Shown: piece by piece, positions 45,893 to 57,669 of the stretch
How the letters are laid out: each line of letters starts with the position of its first letter
How positions within the stretch are numbered: position 1 is the stretch's first letter
NCBI GenBank assembly: GCA_003988855.1
Contig: QYAI01000192.1
Coordinates: forward strand, 1-64,000
Length of the DNA stretch: 64,000 nt
Origin: Arachnopeziza araneosa
Taxonomy: Eukaryota > Ascomycota > Leotiomycetes > Helotiales > Arachnopezizaceae
Direction of reading: 5' to 3'
Translations under genes and position numbers: made by a program
The notes under the pieces: model-generated
Told to the model about the DNA's origin: nothing
The model's database searches: none
The model's input: only the letters and a program-made list of their open reading frames with translations

Positions 45893-46782
45893 TAAGGAAT
45901 AAATGGATTGAATACTATTGGAGGCGTTGGGGCGTTGGGGTGTTCGGCGTGGGTCTTGGGGCGTCTGGTCTATCTTAAATGATACGAATACATTTTGATA
46001 TATCTTTCGTTTGACTCTCTAGACATCTTCTCGTCACCTGGACTCCTCATTAAGCGTCTGACATCAACATCAGAGAGAAACCTTGGTGGTGGAACATTCC
46101 AAAAATTGCTTCCCAGATGTTCATTCAGCACCCAGCAAAAACCGATTGTTCACGCAACAGAAACATTGGATGAAAAAAGAGCACCATGAGAAATTGATAG
46201 AAGTTGTAATATCAGTCATGTCAACGTTGGTCGGCAGCCAACAGACCAATCTTCCCGGAAACAATCCTCATTGTTACCAAAATAGCACAATGTCTCAACT
46301 CCACGCAACAAAGAAAGTTCCGTGTCAAGTATCAGGAAAACGTAAAATACCGACCTCAACAAGGCTCAAGAATGTGTCAGAACTAGATACGTCAATCATA
46401 TCGACCGTTTCAAAGCATTAGCAGTTTGATTCCTAGACTTCGAGTTCCACGAAACATCATCGGAGGCCGGCGACCACAGTCAGGACCAGAAATCAGAACA
46501 ATGCCACTTGAGACGGTGAGGATGGAAATCGCGTGTCTTGGAGGATTGATTTAAAGTAAAATGACAATGTTGAAACAAGTCAACTCCAAGAGTGTCCAAA
46601 GGATAGAGAAGCATATATTGATAGTTGGTCGTCGTGATTTCGGCTTGTATGCAATTCGATCAAAATATCTGGTACATGAAATCACAGCGACATTCTTATC
46701 TCCATTCAAAATCTTGTGAGATTTAGTTTCATATTCATCACTACTTTCACTCCGGTTCCTTTCACAGAAAAGAGGAGAGACC
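45893..46782. other. Intergenic; G-run cluster
   Basis: No gene. Four G-runs (45929-45932, 45937-45940, 45951-45953, 45958-45961) just after the regulator gene could form a quadruplex on the plus strand, though one loop is ten bases. Short ORFs here have no domain. Confidence 0.4.
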
Positions 46783-47938
46783 ATGACCAGAGGACACCAG
46801 CGCCACTGGAAGGAATACCCGCTAGGTCCTAGGCTTTTGGATGTTCAACACGGTAGCATTGTGCTGATTCCTCACCACGATGGCATAGAAATGTTGAAAT
46901 GTAATTTCGCAGGCACATTTTGCAGTTCGCAGTGCTATCTAAATCCTGGAGGCTTTAGTCATCCCGCAGTTGTGATTGACATCCACGATCGCCGTGACCT
47001 GAGAGCAGCGGATCACAGGATGCTTCCCATAACCTTCATCCAGGTAAGCTCGATTGAAAGTTCTATGTATATCATTACTAATAATTGATGTGCAGATGAC
47101 GAGTAGCCCCCAAGGATTCACCACTCTTCCGGCAAAGTGGTATTCCAACGCCCGAGGGAAACAAACGTACTTGGTGATTCCGCACACTTATACCTTGCCG
47201 CTGTTTCGTTTTCGAGCGTTCCATGATGATCCCCGATCAAAGTTTTTGGAAATGCCGGACCCGCCGCCGTTCAAAGGAAATTGGCTGCATTGTGATCTGG
47301 ATTCCCAGGAGTGGATCGAGTTGGTGTATGTCATGAACCTGGTCAGAAAAGGACTGGATATCTACGTGCCTGACAACTACCGGCCGGAAATAGATGGAGT
47401 TCCCATAGTTAAAAAGCTACAGCGTTTCTGGACTGGGTCATCGAACCGGCGTAGTAACCACGGACCTCCAGCCGCGTCCAATTCGAAAAAGAGCGATGGT
47501 GTAACGAGTCGCAAGTCAAGTCCACCTCGTCAACTCGAAAAGATTCAAAATTTAGCAAACCCCAATCAACTGAGAAGCTTCAGCAGTTTGTTCAAAAATA
47601 CTCGCACTCAACGTCTAAAGGCAAATGTGGCTCAACATAAGCCACAGCAAAACTCTCCCGCATTGCAAAGAATACTTCCAGCTAAATTCACAGCTAAAAG
47701 AAACGGGCAACCTACCAAGTCTGTCATGAGTACGCCCAATCTATTCTCTGTGCTAGACGACGAAGGTGACGAAGGTGAGGAAGAAGAGGACAAATCAGGA
47801 AGTGTTTCCGATGAGAAGACACTACAGTCCAAGTCCCCGAAAGAGCCTCAGAATGCCGATCCTGGTGGGCTCACGGAAAAAGATCTGTATGATGACTCTG
47901 AAGAAGAAATGAGTAAATTTCAACTAAAGAAATCTTGA
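46783..47938 (+). CDS. Unrecognised fungal protein with acidic tail
   Basis: Two exons, 46783-47043 and 47096-47938, 52-nt GT-AG intron in phase; 367 residues. The first half is globular, with a beta-rich start (GSIVLIPHHDG, GGFSHPAVVIDI) that recalls small SH3/PemK-like barrels, then KWYSNARGKQTYLVIPHTYTLP. The second half is low-complexity and basic (SSNRRSN, KKSDGVTSRKSSPPRQ). It ends in an acidic stretch (EGDEGEEEED, YDDSEEEM). No signal peptide or membrane helix. The basic and acidic tail suggests a nuclear or nucleic-acid-associated protein, but this is a guess. I do not recognise the family. Confidence 0.72.
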
Positions 47939-49707
47939 ACTTGTGAGGATATACAAGCTGCTGGCAGCTTGTGAAGAAACTTGCTAACTTCAAAAAGCCT
48001 TTTGTATTTCAGTCAATGGCGAGACGTAATCTGGACTCGGTGCTTCGGAAGCGGGGCGTATTAACTTGTTGTTGGAGTTGAATAAGAGTCAGGCAAATTT
48101 GTACAAGTTGATGAGAGAGAGATCTAGGGTGATGGCTTGTCATTGATAGAATAGACAATAAGAGAATATTTACTAAATCGCATCACATTATAACCCACGT
48201 GAGGATTTATTCATCCATTAGTGCACTCAAAAGTAAATAAAATTTCCCTACTCCTAATATGCTATGAAATTCCACTTTCAAGACTGGCCGAAGCGTCGAT
48301 AACGACATCTCCTTACTACTGGGATTCGTGCCTTCTCTTTGCCCTAGTCTCGCGATCTAGAGGGTTTCAATCGATACTAGTATCTTTGTGGCGAAGAATG
48401 TGGGATTTCTGGTACATGATAGAGGTCCCTCACCCTTGCTCCGCCTCAAACCAAAAGCCAAGACTTGATTTAGCACCAGTATGGCCGGAAATCAAACACA
48501 AGGAGGCTTTGATGGCTGATAGACTAGAGCGACATGAGGATTTGAGAGACAGTTGCGGCTTCTGATTGGGACTGCGGGAACTTGGTCCAGCGTTTCATTC
48601 TGGGTGATGATGCTTATTCAACGAGGATGAGAACCGGAAATGAAACATCTGGCGCATCCCTTTGAAGAAGCAGTAATTTGGATGTAGGCTGCTACTCTAA
48701 CTATCAAACTCCACTGCAGCAATGTGGCGGGTTGCTCATGCGCCCTCCCGAAACATGTCGTGAGTGGGAGTGGAGTGGTTGCCTTGAAGGAGATCTCGGA
48801 CGGGAAAGGGATTTAGATGACAAGATACCAGATACCCTTAAAGCTTGATTTCCAACATATTAGATCAAAGGTGTGGTAGTGAAAGTAGGGAATCGGATAA
48901 ATTAGGGGTTATGCAGCGCGGAAAGCGACTTGATATGTCAAATGCAGTAGAGGAAGGAGGGGCTCTTTGCTAAGTATCAATCAACAAAACACTCTTAGAA
49001 AAGATGTAGGAATGATCTTTAAGGAATCTCAATCAATTTTATGGCAGTGCTGATAATTGATATCGATAGAACGAAATGAGAAGTGTAAAGAGACGATGTG
49101 TGATGTTGTTGTTGATACCTAGGTGGAGAAAGGAAACCTTTTAGTGGGGTTTAGTGTATCATTTTAGCGTGTTTGCTCGGTACAGTACCTAATTTCGCGT
49201 CTTCCGTCGCGTCTCTCTAACCTCAGTACATCCATTCCTCTGCAGCACAATAAGACAATCTCCTCCCGAATTGCCAGCAGTGCCGGATATGCTATGCTAC
49301 ACCATTGAATACATTCGAGCTTCTCATGCAGTGATCTTGATCTGCCGTCCCATTCAAGTGCGCAAACCATATCGACCAACTAAATGCGACAGCCAACGCG
49401 ACTGGCAGCCAAATTCCACCAAATATCTGGCGTAACCATCAGAATTCTTCGCTTTTAATCTTGTTTTTAAATTCTACCGCTAACTCAACTCTTTACAGTT
49501 TGATCATATTTAGTCGCTGCTGCAGGATTCTAGTACCGTCGATGGAAAGGAGCACAATATAGCTAGGGAAACTCAGTTTGCCTACAAGCAGCACGACGTG
49601 GGGATCAATTTCAGGTTTTGGATCCTGTTTATGTTGCACTACACCGAAGCCTTATTCAAGTAGTGATACTGCAATGTTGATGAGACTACATATCCACGGA
49701 CTCTTGA
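47939..49707. other. Intergenic, 1.8 kb, no gene seen
   Basis: Several ORFs of 60-115 codons, none with a domain, good context or splice continuity. The longest (48221-48565) looks like chance. No repeats or RNA genes recognised. Confidence 0.45.
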
Positions 49708-50154
49708 TCAATGATATGTGAGTCGTATGTTGACCATCATCCGTTTCTGGTTGTCGCTGGAGTTTGGAAGTATCATTCTGGCTTGAACATGAACTTGGAT
49801 ATGTCTAAGAGAGCGCACAAACACAAGAGAGGTATACATTTTGGAAGGCAGAGGCGGCATGGGTTCTTTGTTTTCAACCAATTCACTATCTGATGGTTCT
49901 ATTTTCATTTGTGGCGGCCGAGATGCTGCTTCTAAATCTCGCCGAACCCCGCTAAAAACAGGTAGGCAAACACCTACATCCTCATTTTCAAGAGAATAAA
50001 TTTTCGAACCGCCAAACCTCTCGGCTTTCTTTTTATCCCTTTCCATAAATCGGTAAACAATATCCCAATACTCGTCCATAATAAACGGTATCCGAATCTC
50101 ATAAACAGCAAGCTTCTGCTGCCAAGGTGGGGTTCTCGATTTACTTCTTCTCAT
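49708..50154 (-). CDS. Hypothetical protein, 148 residues
   Basis: A single-exon ORF from ATG 50154 (MRRSKSRTPPWQQK) to 49708. The composition is protein-like: KLAVYEIRIPFIMDEYWDIVYRF looks like a real helix-strand segment, followed by charged and Pro-rich stretches (EPMPPLPS). No signal peptide, membrane helix or known domain. It sits 179 bp beyond the stop codon of the M81 gene on the same strand. It could be a small lineage-specific gene or a fragment of a longer one. Confidence 0.35.
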   Translation of the reverse strand: MRRSKSRTPPWQQKLAVYEIRIPFIMDEYWDIVYRFMERDKKKAERFGGSKIYSLENEDVGVCLPVFSGVRRDLEAASRPPQMKIEPSDSELVENKEPMPPLPSKMYTSLVFVRSLRHIQVHVQARMILPNSSDNQKRMMVNIRLTYH

Positions 50155-50333
50155 GAACAAAAAGTCTTTCAGGATGCTAGATAGTGTCTAGCTTGCTACC
50201 GTATCATTCCGGTGACCCGTAGCTTAAACAATAGAGGCCCTGAAATGCGCCACTTGACACCGGAGCTTCACCTGTCAGTGCAGCACAGATGCATAACAAT
50301 GTGCTCCAACACGACTTTTCTATCCCCTCAAGG

Positions 50334-51863
50334 TTATTCGTCAGGTCCTGCAAGTGGCTCATTTGACATCGAAATTAACCTCCCAGCTAAATCGGGTTGC
50401 TTCACAAACTTTCGATCAAACGGCCACATGGGACGCCGAATTCTATGATGCCCTAGCCTCTCGATATCCTGATCAACACCTCCAGGAGTAAGACCAAGCA
50501 TCCAATCCGCTGCCATGTCAAATAGTTCTGGTTCCAAATAACCAATCTTCACAATCACAATGTCTGTGGAACGTGGTTTCAGATCCAACTCAGTGAAATC
50601 ACTCTCATGATGGTACGGCTTGCGGAGCTGCGTCAAGATTGCGAAAACACTCCCGATTTGCAAGACAACTTCAACCACAGCATCCTTATCACCCCTTTTG
50701 ATAGAATGAACGCGTCCTGTCATCGTCACAGGACCAGCGTGGAGATTATCGATCTCCGCTCCAGCTGTGACCGTAACAGTGGCTCCGACTCCTGCTTCCA
50801 AAGCCGTCTTAATCGCACCGGGTCCTGGAACACTTGCATATATGACCGTTGGACCAGATTCTTCTTTGAACTCTGGACGAGCGAGCAGTTGTGTAAGACC
50901 CCATGATACATCACCGGAGCCTCCAGCTGTTGGATTATCTCCTGAATCAGAGATAAAGTATGGATGAGCTTTCGAGGCCAGTGCTGCATCAAGGCACTCA
51001 GAAAACGATCCTGTTGGTGCAACAAACTTAAAGTCCTGATGAGCCTCCCAGAAAAGTCTCGCCAATCTTTCAGCGCCGGCAGAAACAGCTTCCTTGTCCC
51101 ATCCGGTGACTACGACGACTCCACGATTTCGAGGCTCATCTGCCCAAGCATAGCCAACCCAGATTGCCGCATCAATAATCCCTTTCGTTTCCTCAACTCC
51201 AGAGACTGCGGCATATATGTGCTCAGCAGGTTCAATCCTCGTGGATGTCTGCTCGCCTGGGAGTAATATAGGAATTGGGACCCAAGCTTTTATGGGCCGC
51301 TTTGGTTCAGTGCTCTGTTTTAAAAGATCAATGAGGTTTCGACAAGCACGCTCTCTGGTCTCATCAACATCCACATGCGGTGCCGTACGAAAACACGTGA
51401 TGAGATCAGTTTGATGCACCAGCTCTCGAGAAACATTCCCATGCAGGTCCATCGAAGCAGAGACAAGTGCATCAGGCCCGATGATCACGCGAATTCGGCG
51501 AAGAAGCTCGGCCTCAATATCAAACATGCCTTCTACACACATCGCTCCATGAATATCGAACCAAAGCCCTTGGATTGAGCCACCGGCTGCTGCAACAATT
51601 CTCTCGAGTCGGTCTATAATTTCGTCTGCCAATATTTCATATGCAGCTCTGGTTACCACTCCACCGGGCAAGGCATGGCCTATCAGAGCTCCTTCCCATT
51701 TCGCTGCATCGCCCAGCGACGTGCCAGGCGCGATAAAGCGGTATCGTTCAATGATCTCATTTCCACGCTTTGGATGAAAAGCCGGAGCGAGAGTCCTTGA
51801 GGGAGTGAAAGTCGAAGTTTCGCAAGCCAATCCTGCGATGGCAATGATAGGGAGTTTTGACAT
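50334..51863 (-). CDS. M81 (microcystinase C, MlrC-like) metallopeptidase
   Basis: A single exon of 509 residues starting MSKLPIIAIAGLACETSTF, which is where the family begins; an in-frame ATG 15 codons upstream is less likely. The N-terminal MlrC domain has the metal-site motifs FDIHGAMCVEGMFDIE and DLHGNVS, with FRTAPHVDVDETRERA after them. The C-terminal domain has SDSGDNPTAGGSGD and GPGAIKTALEAGVG. Family members are zinc amidohydrolases/peptidases. The bacterial prototype opens the linear microcystin chain, and most homologues have unknown amide substrates. No signal peptide: cytosolic. It is head-to-head with a sugar-type transporter, with 384 bp between their starts, suggesting shared control. 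Confidence 0.92.
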   Translation of the reverse strand: MSKLPIIAIAGLACETSTFTPSRTLAPAFHPKRGNEIIERYRFIAPGTSLGDAAKWEGALIGHALPGGVVTRAAYEILADEIIDRLERIVAAAGGSIQGLWFDIHGAMCVEGMFDIEAELLRRIRVIIGPDALVSASMDLHGNVSRELVHQTDLITCFRTAPHVDVDETRERACRNLIDLLKQSTEPKRPIKAWVPIPILLPGEQTSTRIEPAEHIYAAVSGVEETKGIIDAAIWVGYAWADEPRNRGVVVVTGWDKEAVSAGAERLARLFWEAHQDFKFVAPTGSFSECLDAALASKAHPYFISDSGDNPTAGGSGDVSWGLTQLLARPEFKEESGPTVIYASVPGPGAIKTALEAGVGATVTVTAGAEIDNLHAGPVTMTGRVHSIKRGDKDAVVEVVLQIGSVFAILTQLRKPYHHESDFTELDLKPRSTDIVIVKIGYLEPELFDMAADWMLGLTPGGVDQDIERLGHHRIRRPMWPFDRKFVKQPDLAGRLISMSNEPLAGPDE

Positions 51864-52247
51864 ATCGAGACTTCTCTTTTCGGGGTTTTGGAGCTGCGTT
51901 AGTAGCACACCACCGAGCGGTGATAAGCTTCCAGAATGTCAGGATGTCTTATCGTATGTGGTATTGCAAGGTCAGGGGAGGGTGAGGAGAAATCAAGACT
52001 GGATAAAAGAGCAAGCCTGCCGTTTCCCCACATCCCACTTTTCCCTCCCGGCTACACTCTTCCTCTCGCTTTGATCACCTGATCACCATATCTCCACCCA
52101 ATGCAACGTTGTGATGAGTCCGGGGCAGCTGCCATTTAGATCAAACGCTATCAACTTCCCTGCAGATGATCTCAAGAGCTTATATTGTTCTCGACACAAT
52201 GTTTTCGGCTCTTCCTCTCACAAAGCGAACTTCGCATTCCGCTCAAG
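51864..52247. promoter_or_regulatory. Shared divergent promoter, M81 gene / MFS transporter
   Basis: 384 bp between two start codons on opposite strands. It contains TTGATCACCTGATCACC (near 52074-52090), a repeated TGATCACC, and a GC-rich stretch near 51903. It is short enough that common regulation of hydrolase and transporter is likely. The function is inferred from position. Confidence 0.5.
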
Positions 52248-54117
52248 ATGCTGCAGAAATCACCCACAGGCACATGGATGCCTGCTTGGGTTCCCGAATC
52301 GTCTTTGACCCTTTCATTCTTTCTTATTTTTTGCTCCATGGTTCAATCTGGTGTACGTCGTTTGTACCTCTCTCTTGTTGCTTCGTGCTAATTTGTTGCA
52401 GACCAATGGATATGATGGTTCCATGCTGAACGGATTGAACATTCTGCCTTCATATAATAACTATTTCCATCTCAACCCTGCTACTACGGGTTTGAATACT
52501 GCTTCTGTCTTCATCGGAGGTTTTTTTGGACCCTTGGTCTCAGGTATCATCTCAGACCGTATTGGTCGTCGGCCAGCTATCTTCTGGGGCTCGATCATCA
52601 CTTTGCTGGGAGTTCTACTTCAAACCGCAGCTCAAAATGTGGCCATGTTTGTTATTGCTCGTATCATTTTGGGATTTGGATCTGCTCTCTCTGGTATAGC
52701 TGGTGGTGTGTACCTCTCCGAGACTTTCAACAGTAGATGGCGTGCTTGGGGCGTAGGCCTGCTCAATGATTTCTACTAGTAAGCATCCAAGAATTATTTG
52801 CTCTGGAACTTCTAGCTGACTGTAATGAAAGCGTTGGGGCATTGATTGCCGCAGGAATCACACTTGGTACTAATCAGTGGCAGTCGACCTGGGCTTGGAG
52901 ACTACCCTCCCTCTTTCAAGGCATTTTCTCCGTTCTCTGCATCATTATTCTACCTTTTATGTGAGTTTTTTCACTTGCAGATTTCACCTCGCCCTTCCTG
53001 ACGTACAAGTCCTGAATCACCCCGTTGGCTCGTTCATGAAGGCTACCTCGAAGAAGCTCGTACTGTCATTTCCCAGACCAACGCCAATGGAAATCTATCA
53101 GACCCAGTCGTCTTTACTGTCTACAGAGAGATTGTCGACACGCTTGAATGGGAGAAGAAAGAAGGTCGAACTATGAGTCCTAAGGAAATGATCAAGACCC
53201 CTGTAGCCCGAAAACGTCTCCTTATTGGCATGTCTCCTGGTCCATTTTCTTGCATCGCAGGGAACATCATTGCTTCTTACTATCTCGGTGCAGAGCTTGA
53301 TACTGCTGGAATCAAGAATGCTAATGATCAACTCAAAGCCGTAAGTTTCATTTCTCGTCCTCCATTTCCAAACACTGATATAAATCCTAGAACGTTGTTC
53401 TCAATGCCTGGTGTTTTGTTTGCTCACTTGCAGGAACTCAACTCGCCGCAGTTTGGGGCCGCAAACCTACCGCCATCCTCTCACAATCTCTGCTTATCCT
53501 CTGCCTCTTCATCATCGGTGGCCTCTCTAAAATGTACGCCGATAACCCAGCTGGTGCTTCGCACAGCTTGGTCTACGGCGATGTGGCAGTCATGTTCTTG
53601 TTCCAGGGTTTCTATTCCATTGCTTGGACACCCTTACTCTTTCTTTATCCGCCCGAGGTGATGAACTATTCCATTCGTGCGAATGGTTTGGCGGTTTCGA
53701 GTTTGAGTTTGAATTGTTTAGCGTGAGTAATCTTTTTTTCATCAAGAGTCGGAATATGAGAAGTAGTAGCTCATTCTTGCTCACACAGACTTGTCCTTGT
53801 CTTTGTAATGCCAATCGGTATTGCGAATATTGGTTGGAGAATGTATATGATCAATGGATCATGGGATATCATTGTCTTGGTTCTAATTGTGAGTTCTCTC
53901 CCCCTCTCTTGTGGCTGTTGGTTAATATATGAAGATTGTATATTGGGTGGAGACGAAAGGCAAAACCCTGGAGGAAATCGATGCTCTTTTCGAGGGCGAG
54001 AAACATTCTTCTGTTCCAGACGTGGAGATGGTGAGGCAGGGGAAGGCACAGGTTGCTGCTGGGGATGAGAAACAACCGGTCGTTGAGGAGGAGAGGGAGA
54101 AGATCAAGGACCTTTGA
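52248..54117 (+). CDS. MFS sugar transporter (hexose/lactose-permease-like)
   Basis: Seven exons: 52248-52352, 52402-52778, 52832-52960, 53010-53340, 53391-53722, 53789-53888 and 53935-54117, all in phase; about 518 residues. Twelve helices with the sugar-porter signatures: TNGYDGSMLNGL in helix 1, SDRIGRRPAIFWG after helix 2, ETFNSRWRAWG, PESPRWL between the halves, and GRKPTAI after helix 8. YPPEVMNYSIRANG marks helices 10-11 and VETKGKTLEEID the end. It should import a sugar or a sugar-like solute by proton symport at the plasma membrane. The first exon is uncertain: the chosen ATG (52248, MLQKSPTGTWMP) gives a short N-terminus, and the first helix frame is open only from 52185. A leader exon may be missing. 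Confidence 0.9.
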
Positions 54118-54418
54118 ATGCAGTTTAAAGAAGTGCCTGTAGTACTTTTCAAATGTATCTATTCATTGTTCTTATTGACCGGTACCTAGATCAGTCTAAT
54201 GCCCATTAATACAGCCATTTCTGATAGGCGAGCTGGTCATGCGAGTAGCTTGCCAGGTGAGGCATTGCTACGCTAGGTATTCACAGCATAAATCACTAGG
54301 CAAAAGGGTATTTGAGTTGTGGATGCCTGACCAACAAGATTATGAGAGAAGCTAGGTAGTTTGCAGTTCCGTACCCTCGCTAAATCCTTCCCATGAACAG
54401 TAAAGTGACCTGTAGTTC
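54118..54418. other. Intergenic between transporter and amidase pseudogene
   Basis: About 300 bp separating convergent genes. Nothing noted. Confidence 0.45.
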
Positions 54419-55800
54419 TTATTTTCCTATTACATCTTCGATCTGAGTATCTGGAATAAAGTACGGGTGCACCTTTCCCCTGACTCGCGTTCTTCGCTCA
54501 AAAGCATATGCTAGCCCGATGAGCTTCTCTTCAGTGAACTTCCCTCCAAGGAAACCGATTCTAAACCTAAATTGGAAAGCTACATTAGATCAAATCTAAA
54601 TTCTCAAATGGAGATTGACATACGGAATATTCGGGGCAGATTCAACTAATCCCCAAGAGTTTTTCACGACTGACACGTTCGCGGGTAGGATCCGAGAGGG
54701 ACAGTGGCAATCGGTGACTGCGCTGGGGCAGCCCAGTCGGAAGAAAACATCGTTGGCAGAATTACTGCATCAAGTTTATAGTTCTGAAAGGCATCTAACA
54801 ACCCTCCTTCATTGCCGTAATACAGATATTGTTGATAAGTGGCCCAGAATTGAGGATCCGTGTTATTCCAATTACTTAAGGCTCGATCCCATAAGCCGGT
54901 GTCTCTGGTAGGATAGTCCTCAAGGGGAAACGACTGAATAAAATTGCGCAAGTCGGCTACTGAAGTAATATTCTGTGGGTTACATGTAAGAGGGTTCAGG
55001 TACTTTGGTAAATTGACGACAAAATCGGCCCCGACAATTACACTGCGAATCTTGGAGTTAAATATTCGGCTGCAGCGGTGAAATTAGTATCCTCGACAAT
55101 AATAACACCTGCATCTTTAAGAATGTCTAACGCTCGATCAAACGCTTCGAGTACAGGGCCGGTTGTATTATCGCTTGAATGCAACGCGATCACATTGCGT
55201 GGAACGCCGAGTCGAAAGCCAGAGAGGGCCGAAAGCTTGCAAGCACCAACATAGTCTGGGATAGTCCCATTTGGAATAGCAGAGGTATAATTATCATGTG
55301 TGTCGATACCGCTTGCACAACGTAAGCAGCGTCTTTAACAGTTCTCGCTAATGGTCCGACTGTATCTTCATGTTTGCTGTTCGGTATTACCATAGATCTC
55401 GAAGTTAGTCCAACGGCTATAGATGTAACATATACCGGAAATTAGATGGGGATTAAAGTACTTGGTTTGATCGCAACAACGTCTTCATATGAGGAAGGAG
55501 ATACAAGAGAACCATCGGTCTCAGGTCCTAAGCATGTCAAGGCCAGACCAAGGCTACTCTTCATTTAGTAATACTTCTAGATTCGCGTTGTTCACTTACG
55601 CGGTCCCTACAGCGCTTCCACTTGAACTCCCCCACGGATCTTCATTTGGGTAGTAGGGGCCGTAGACCTGACCACCAAGTACCGACCAACCATTGCTGGA
55701 GTTAAGAGATCCGAAGTTCGCCCATTGACTGAGATTTGTCTTTCCGAGGAGGATCGCACCCGCAGCTCGGAAGCAAATAGAAGCCCAGGAAAAGAGCAAG
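54419..55800 (-). pseudogene. Amidase-signature enzyme, decayed (frameshifts, 5' loss)
   Basis: Reads leftward through RAAGAILLGKTNLSQWANFGS, GSSSGSAVGTA (amidase Gly/Ser signature), then GPETDGSLVSP. After spliced introns it continues VGLTSRSMVIP and DTVGPLARTVKDAA. Four introns are recognisable, for example 54620-54572 and about 55454-55410. Three single-base frame breaks interrupt it. One is near 55325 (QA then GIDTHDNYTSAIPNG), one near 55070 (EYL then SKIRSVIVGADF), and one near 54675 (GSYP then ANVSVVKNSWG). Downstream frames are otherwise clean to the TAA at 54421-54419. The N-terminal third, including the catalytic Lys of the Ser-Ser-Lys triad, is absent upstream. It was probably an amidase acting on small amides and is now non-functional. 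It lies 3' of the MFS transporter. Confidence 0.82.
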
Positions 55801-56705
55801 TGGCATGGATGAACAGCTCGTCAGTTGAGATTATTACCTTGATATAAGAAGTATCCAATCTAAATTGCGCATTTCAATCGCTTCTATGGAAATCTCAACT
55901 CACACTATTTACAATTATTCGCATTCAGAGTCTACAAAGGACGTTGAGATAGATGAAACCACTTTTGGTGCACAGCGCTGGAGTTTGCTTGGCTGGAACT
56001 CTAACCTTGGCAAAGGATGTTTCTGTCCACGAATTTCAAATACAAGTATAATCACAGCTTATTAACTCATCAAGCTCTAATAAATTCGTGCTCATTATGT
56101 CAGTCAATCTCAAGAATTGAGGACGAGTCGAAGGAAGGTTCTTCATGAACTGCGGGGCAAAATCTTACCAAAAACGAGAATTGCGCCTCCGTCAACAGAG
56201 ATCACGATTTCAAGTGGCAAGGAGTGGGTTATAGTCTGAGCTGTTACATTCTCATCACTTGATATTCATTCCATTTATTTGGGATTCTATTGGGCTTACA
56301 GAGACTACAAAGTTAGGTATGTTTGGAGGGGTCTTCACCTTTCTCGGTTAAAATTTTGGTTATTCGGAAAGCTAGACAGGACCTAGAAACAAGTGAATAA
56401 GTTAGTCTTCCATGCGTCGAATTTGCTGCTGAAAACAACATATCTGGAAGATATGGGAGTGTTCGGTTCTCGATGGAGGCCGCAGCCATGTGAAATCATG
56501 CAAGCAAAAAATACTCACATAACTGCGACCCTGATCACGGGATTTTTTTCTCAGATTGAGAACCAGGCGTTAAAGTCAGTAATTATTGGTTGGCTGCTGT
56601 CGCTCTCTGTTAGCCAATCCGAAACAGCGAAATTATCATCATAAATACCTGAGAAGTTGATTCCCGACAGTGGAAACCCCGAAATTGGCGGTTCAGCTGG
56701 AGTTT
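55801..56705. other. Intergenic, no gene seen
   Basis: Where the amidase N-terminus should be. I searched both strands for its missing motifs and found none. Some AT-rich sequence, no repeat recognised. Confidence 0.45.
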
Positions 56706-57206
56706 TCATTTGAATTTTCGTTGCTGGGTCTTTGATTGCAGTTGTTTGTGGAAGGGGACAAATGCACTTCTCAAAGTGAGCCCTGTTTTAGTCTTCTCTT
56801 TCCGGGAAATCATTCCTACCTCCTGTTTTTTCTTCCGGTGAAACTCGCAAGCGCCATGTTTGCGGACAGCGGCTACTTTTTTGCGTTTTGTGTGATTGAA
56901 TTTGGATCGCTTCCTTTTCTGGGTGGTAGGGTCTCTGATTGTAACCGAAATTCCAGAATCTGCTGGCACGGCAGCTGAAGCCGAATGCAGGCGTTGTCCA
57001 GCTTTTGGTGATAGATCCTGCTCCGACGTCCAAAAATCCATGAGCGCTCTGCGAATCTTGCTTGACAGATCCGGCTCTAGGGGGTATTTGAAGGCCAGAG
57101 CATTTGCAAGTTCCAGAGATCCAACAGGAGGGTCGAATTGGGGGCACAAATCAGGCCCTCTGGCGATGTTGTAAGCTGGAACGGGGACCGTTGCAGTCTG
57201 ATCCAT
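56706..57206 (-). CDS. Small basic protein, possible nuclear protein
   Basis: A single exon of 166 residues, MDQTATVPVPAYNI to the end. The N-terminal half is acidic and neutral. The C-terminal half is very basic (KRKRSKFNHTKRKKVAAVRKHGACEFHRKKKQEV). The VRKxGAC...HRxKK pattern resembles a conserved basic motif seen in many uncharacterised fungal proteins, some with extra cysteines. Here only one Cys remains, so no zinc finger forms. It has strong nuclear-localisation character and no membrane segment. A credible gene: ATG in good context, no stops, composition biased but protein-like. Function unknown. Confidence 0.55.
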   Translation of the reverse strand: MDQTATVPVPAYNIARGPDLCPQFDPPVGSLELANALAFKYPLEPDLSSKIRRALMDFWTSEQDLSPKAGQRLHSASAAVPADSGISVTIRDPTTQKRKRSKFNHTKRKKVAAVRKHGACEFHRKKKQEVGMISRKEKTKTGLTLRSAFVPFHKQLQSKTQQRKFK

Positions 57207-57669
57207 TTGGGAAGGCTGGTAACAGTTGAGAATAGATTTGATATCAGGTTGAGCGGAAAGAGCTGTGATGTGACGATAATTGAATACGAGAAAGAGAATG
57301 AATGAGAAAGAGTTCCGAATCCTGTGAGCGCAATGTTGTGACCCGATTGCTCACTGAGGTCAAGGTCGGTGAACACACCGAGAGTTTGTGAGGCGGAGCA
57401 TTTTTGCTGACGTACACCAAATCGACCATTGCCACAACACCATCACGTGAGCATCAAGCAATTGTAAAGGAGTGGTCAAGAGCTCCTACGTAGAGTGGTA
57501 TCAATCACGGGACTTTTATTAACTAGAGAAGGCACTGAGTCGCTACGCTCATGACATTACACAAATTTAGAAAGCATGTACAGCTTTAGGCTATCATTTA
57601 CTTTCTTTGGTCCGGAAAAATGATCTTATTTGTACCACCAGGTTTCCCTTCCTGTCTCAAAATCTTCTA
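57207..57669. other. Intergenic
   Basis: Upstream of the small basic protein and beyond the 3' end of the DUF1996 gene. No gene or repeat seen. Confidence 0.45.

Noticed and set aside
48221..48565. ORF of 114 codons
   Set aside because: No domain or conserved pattern and a composition like the surrounding non-coding DNA.
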